From contig NZ_FOPC01000005.1 in the NCBI RefSeq assembly GCF_900113375.1, positions 1 through 64,000 on the forward strand: 64,000 nucleotides of DNA, given 5' to 3'. Source of the stretch: Algoriphagus hitonicola (GTDB taxonomy: Bacteria > Bacteroidota > Bacteroidia > Cytophagales > Cyclobacteriaceae). The stretch's first letter is position 1. Every line of letters begins with the position of its first letter. Below the pieces are notes generated by a model. The model saw nothing but the letters and a program-made list of their open reading frames with translations. It was not told where the DNA came from and ran no database searches. Made by a program: the position numbers and the translations under genes. Positions 62,927-64,000 of the stretch are shown in pieces.

Positions 62927-63838
62927 TTATTGAAAACCAATTTTCTTGAGTCCTTCTTGGCTGATTTTGATCGCTTCCATCGGGTCCAAATCAAAGGTAT
63001 TGTCTTGCTCGACGAGAAAGTACTCCATTCCGGATTGATCTTTTTGGGCAAGGATTTTTGCAAAGTCAATGTTTCCTGTTCCGACCGGAGCAAAGTTGCC
63101 TTCATCGTTCATATCCTTGACATGCCAAGCTTTGAATCGGCCAGGATATTTCTCGAAATAAGCCAAGGGATCTGCTCCTGCTTTAGTTACCCAAAAAAGG
63201 TCCATCTGATAATTGACGTGCGCTGGGTCGGTATTTTCCAAGATATAATCAGTCAAAATCGTTCCGTCTTTCATCGGTTTAAATTCGAAGTCATGGTTGT
63301 GGTAAAGGAGTTTTAATCCAGCTGCGCTGCATTTTTCACCGAGAGTAGTTAGAATATTGACCAATTCCTCTTTCGTACCTTTCATACCCATGCCTTCGGG
63401 ACCAGCGGTAAACATGCCCATCGGCGGGACGGGGATTACAAAATATTCAAATCCGGCAGCTTTGGTAGCGGCAATTTGCTCATCAGCATTTTCGAGGGTG
63501 ACTCCGCCCATGTGTGTACTTTTCGGATCCAGTCCGAGCGATTCGAGGTAAGATTTGAACTCTCCAGGTTCCATGCCATAAAACTTACCATCCGCATAGC
63601 CTGCAGCTTCTACATAAGCATAGCCTGCATCCGCCACTTCTTGAAGGGTGGCTTTTGGATCTTCAGACATGGCGTCTCTGACGGTATAGAGAGCCAATCC
63701 TCCGATTCGTTCTTGTTCCTGATTTTCGATCACTTCGGTTTCAATGTTTTCTTCATTGGAGTTTGAGCTACCGCAGGCGGTTACCCCTAGAATTAAGGTG
63801 ATTGCTAGTGCTAAATTCCAAATAGGTGATTTTTTCAT
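62927..63838 (-). CDS. Sugar phosphate isomerase/epimerase-like lipoprotein
   Basis: About 303 residues from the ATG at 63838. The signal peptide ends at a lipobox-like GVTAC (cysteine 21), followed by a serine/asparagine/glutamate-rich linker. The rest is a xylose-isomerase-like TIM barrel: GLALYTVRDAMSEDPKATLQEVADAGYAYVE, LLYHNHDFEF and YQMDLFWVTKAG with metal ligands, and AWHVKDMN. Exported members of this family are common in Bacteroidota beside sugar-use genes. The extra 42 codons upstream of 63838 in the open frame lack homology and are excluded. Confidence 0.9.
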   Translation of the reverse strand: MKKSPIWNLALAITLILGVTACGSSNSNEENIETEVIENQEQERIGGLALYTVRDAMSEDPKATLQEVADAGYAYVEAAGYADGKFYGMEPGEFKSYLESLGLDPKSTHMGGVTLENADEQIAATKAAGFEYFVIPVPPMGMFTAGPEGMGMKGTKEELVNILTTLGEKCSAAGLKLLYHNHDFEFKPMKDGTILTDYILENTDPAHVNYQMDLFWVTKAGADPLAYFEKYPGRFKAWHVKDMNDEGNFAPVGTGNIDFAKILAQKDQSGMEYFLVEQDNTFDLDPMEAIKISQEGLKKIGFQ

Positions 63839-64000
63839 GTGCTTTTTGTTTGAGTTGTAATGGCCACACCCTTGTTGAGACAGCCGGGTGTTTAAATTCC
63901 AATAGGTTTGGGTTTTTGAAATGGAAAGATATTGAAAAGGGATGGGAAAAATTGAGTTTATCAAGAAGAATATTCATTCAATTAAATTCTCGGGAGAAAT

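Noticed and set aside
1-64000. CRISPR arrays, prophage, insertion sequences or integrated elements with att sites
   Set aside because: No regularly spaced repeats, transposase, integrase or phage structural genes were found on either strand.

Overview
The window is chromosomal DNA of a Bacteroidota bacterium, most likely a Cytophagales/Cyclobacteriaceae member (Algoriphagus-like; inferred from gene content, not from a search). The evidence is a fused CcoN-CcoO cbb3 oxidase subunit, a fused LpxC-FabZ, a PorX-type regulator of type IX secretion, a SusC/SusD pair, DUF4296 and DUF4924 proteins, and several -7 boxes of the Bacteroidota type TAnnTTTG. No phage, insertion sequence, CRISPR array or integrase is visible. 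It reads as ordinary core genome with a few decayed or element-like intergenic patches.

Layout. 1-440: the tail of a 23S rRNA gene, a 5S rRNA with terminator, and a decayed second copy of the 5S tail. 621-9792: a cbb3 oxidase locus (Usp-like gene, ccoI, ccoS, ccoNO, ccoQ, ccoP, ccoG, ccoH, TauE/DsbD-like membrane protein), faced by hemN (9831-11189). FNR/CRP-type boxes lie in front of the Usp-like gene, ccoI and hemN, so microaerobic respiration and oxygen-independent haem synthesis are probably co-regulated. 11481-15356: an AlkB-type membrane monooxygenase and a three-gene Bat-like set (DUF58, BatD/DUF4381-like, BatA-like VWA) without MoxR. 15464-18201: DUF4296 lipoprotein and mutS2. 18252-23899: a lipoprotein gene and a minus-strand envelope operon (HD hydrolase, lpxD, lpxC-fabZ, lpxA, ABC ATPase), divergent from porX, tsaE and an alanine dehydrogenase (23960-27157).

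27159-34277 is the most interesting stretch: a stand-alone receiver protein diverges from a ThiF/E1-like plus nitroreductase fusion (Rv1355c/MoeY-like). That gene is translationally coupled to a GNAT-like gene and followed by a 7TM-DISM histidine kinase and a receiver-histidine kinase hybrid whose receiver resembles the stand-alone one. It looks like small-molecule or peptide-modifying enzymes placed beside a sensory pathway. 34351-40504: pyrophosphatase, a membrane protein, AcpH-like protein, UPF1-like helicase, DUF4924 protein and lepA.

40516-41061 is a compact element: an S23/four-helix-bundle gene broken by one in-frame stop and bracketed by inverted repeats, resembling a 23S rRNA intervening sequence that sits between genes. 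Then follow folD, tRNA-Leu(GAG), a DsrE protein, a long PurF-type amidotransferase, an M42 peptidase, an App1-like phosphatase coupled to a lipid kinase, and a DUF1080 lipoprotein. 48823-49375 holds an HI0074-type pseudogene (two stops and a frameshift) and a complex palindromic repeat. The rest is valS, susD, susC, a CocE-type hydrolase, fumarylacetoacetase, a glycerophosphodiesterase, an exported flavodoxin with a 35-residue membrane peptide and a divergent flavin reductase, and a sugar-isomerase-like lipoprotein.
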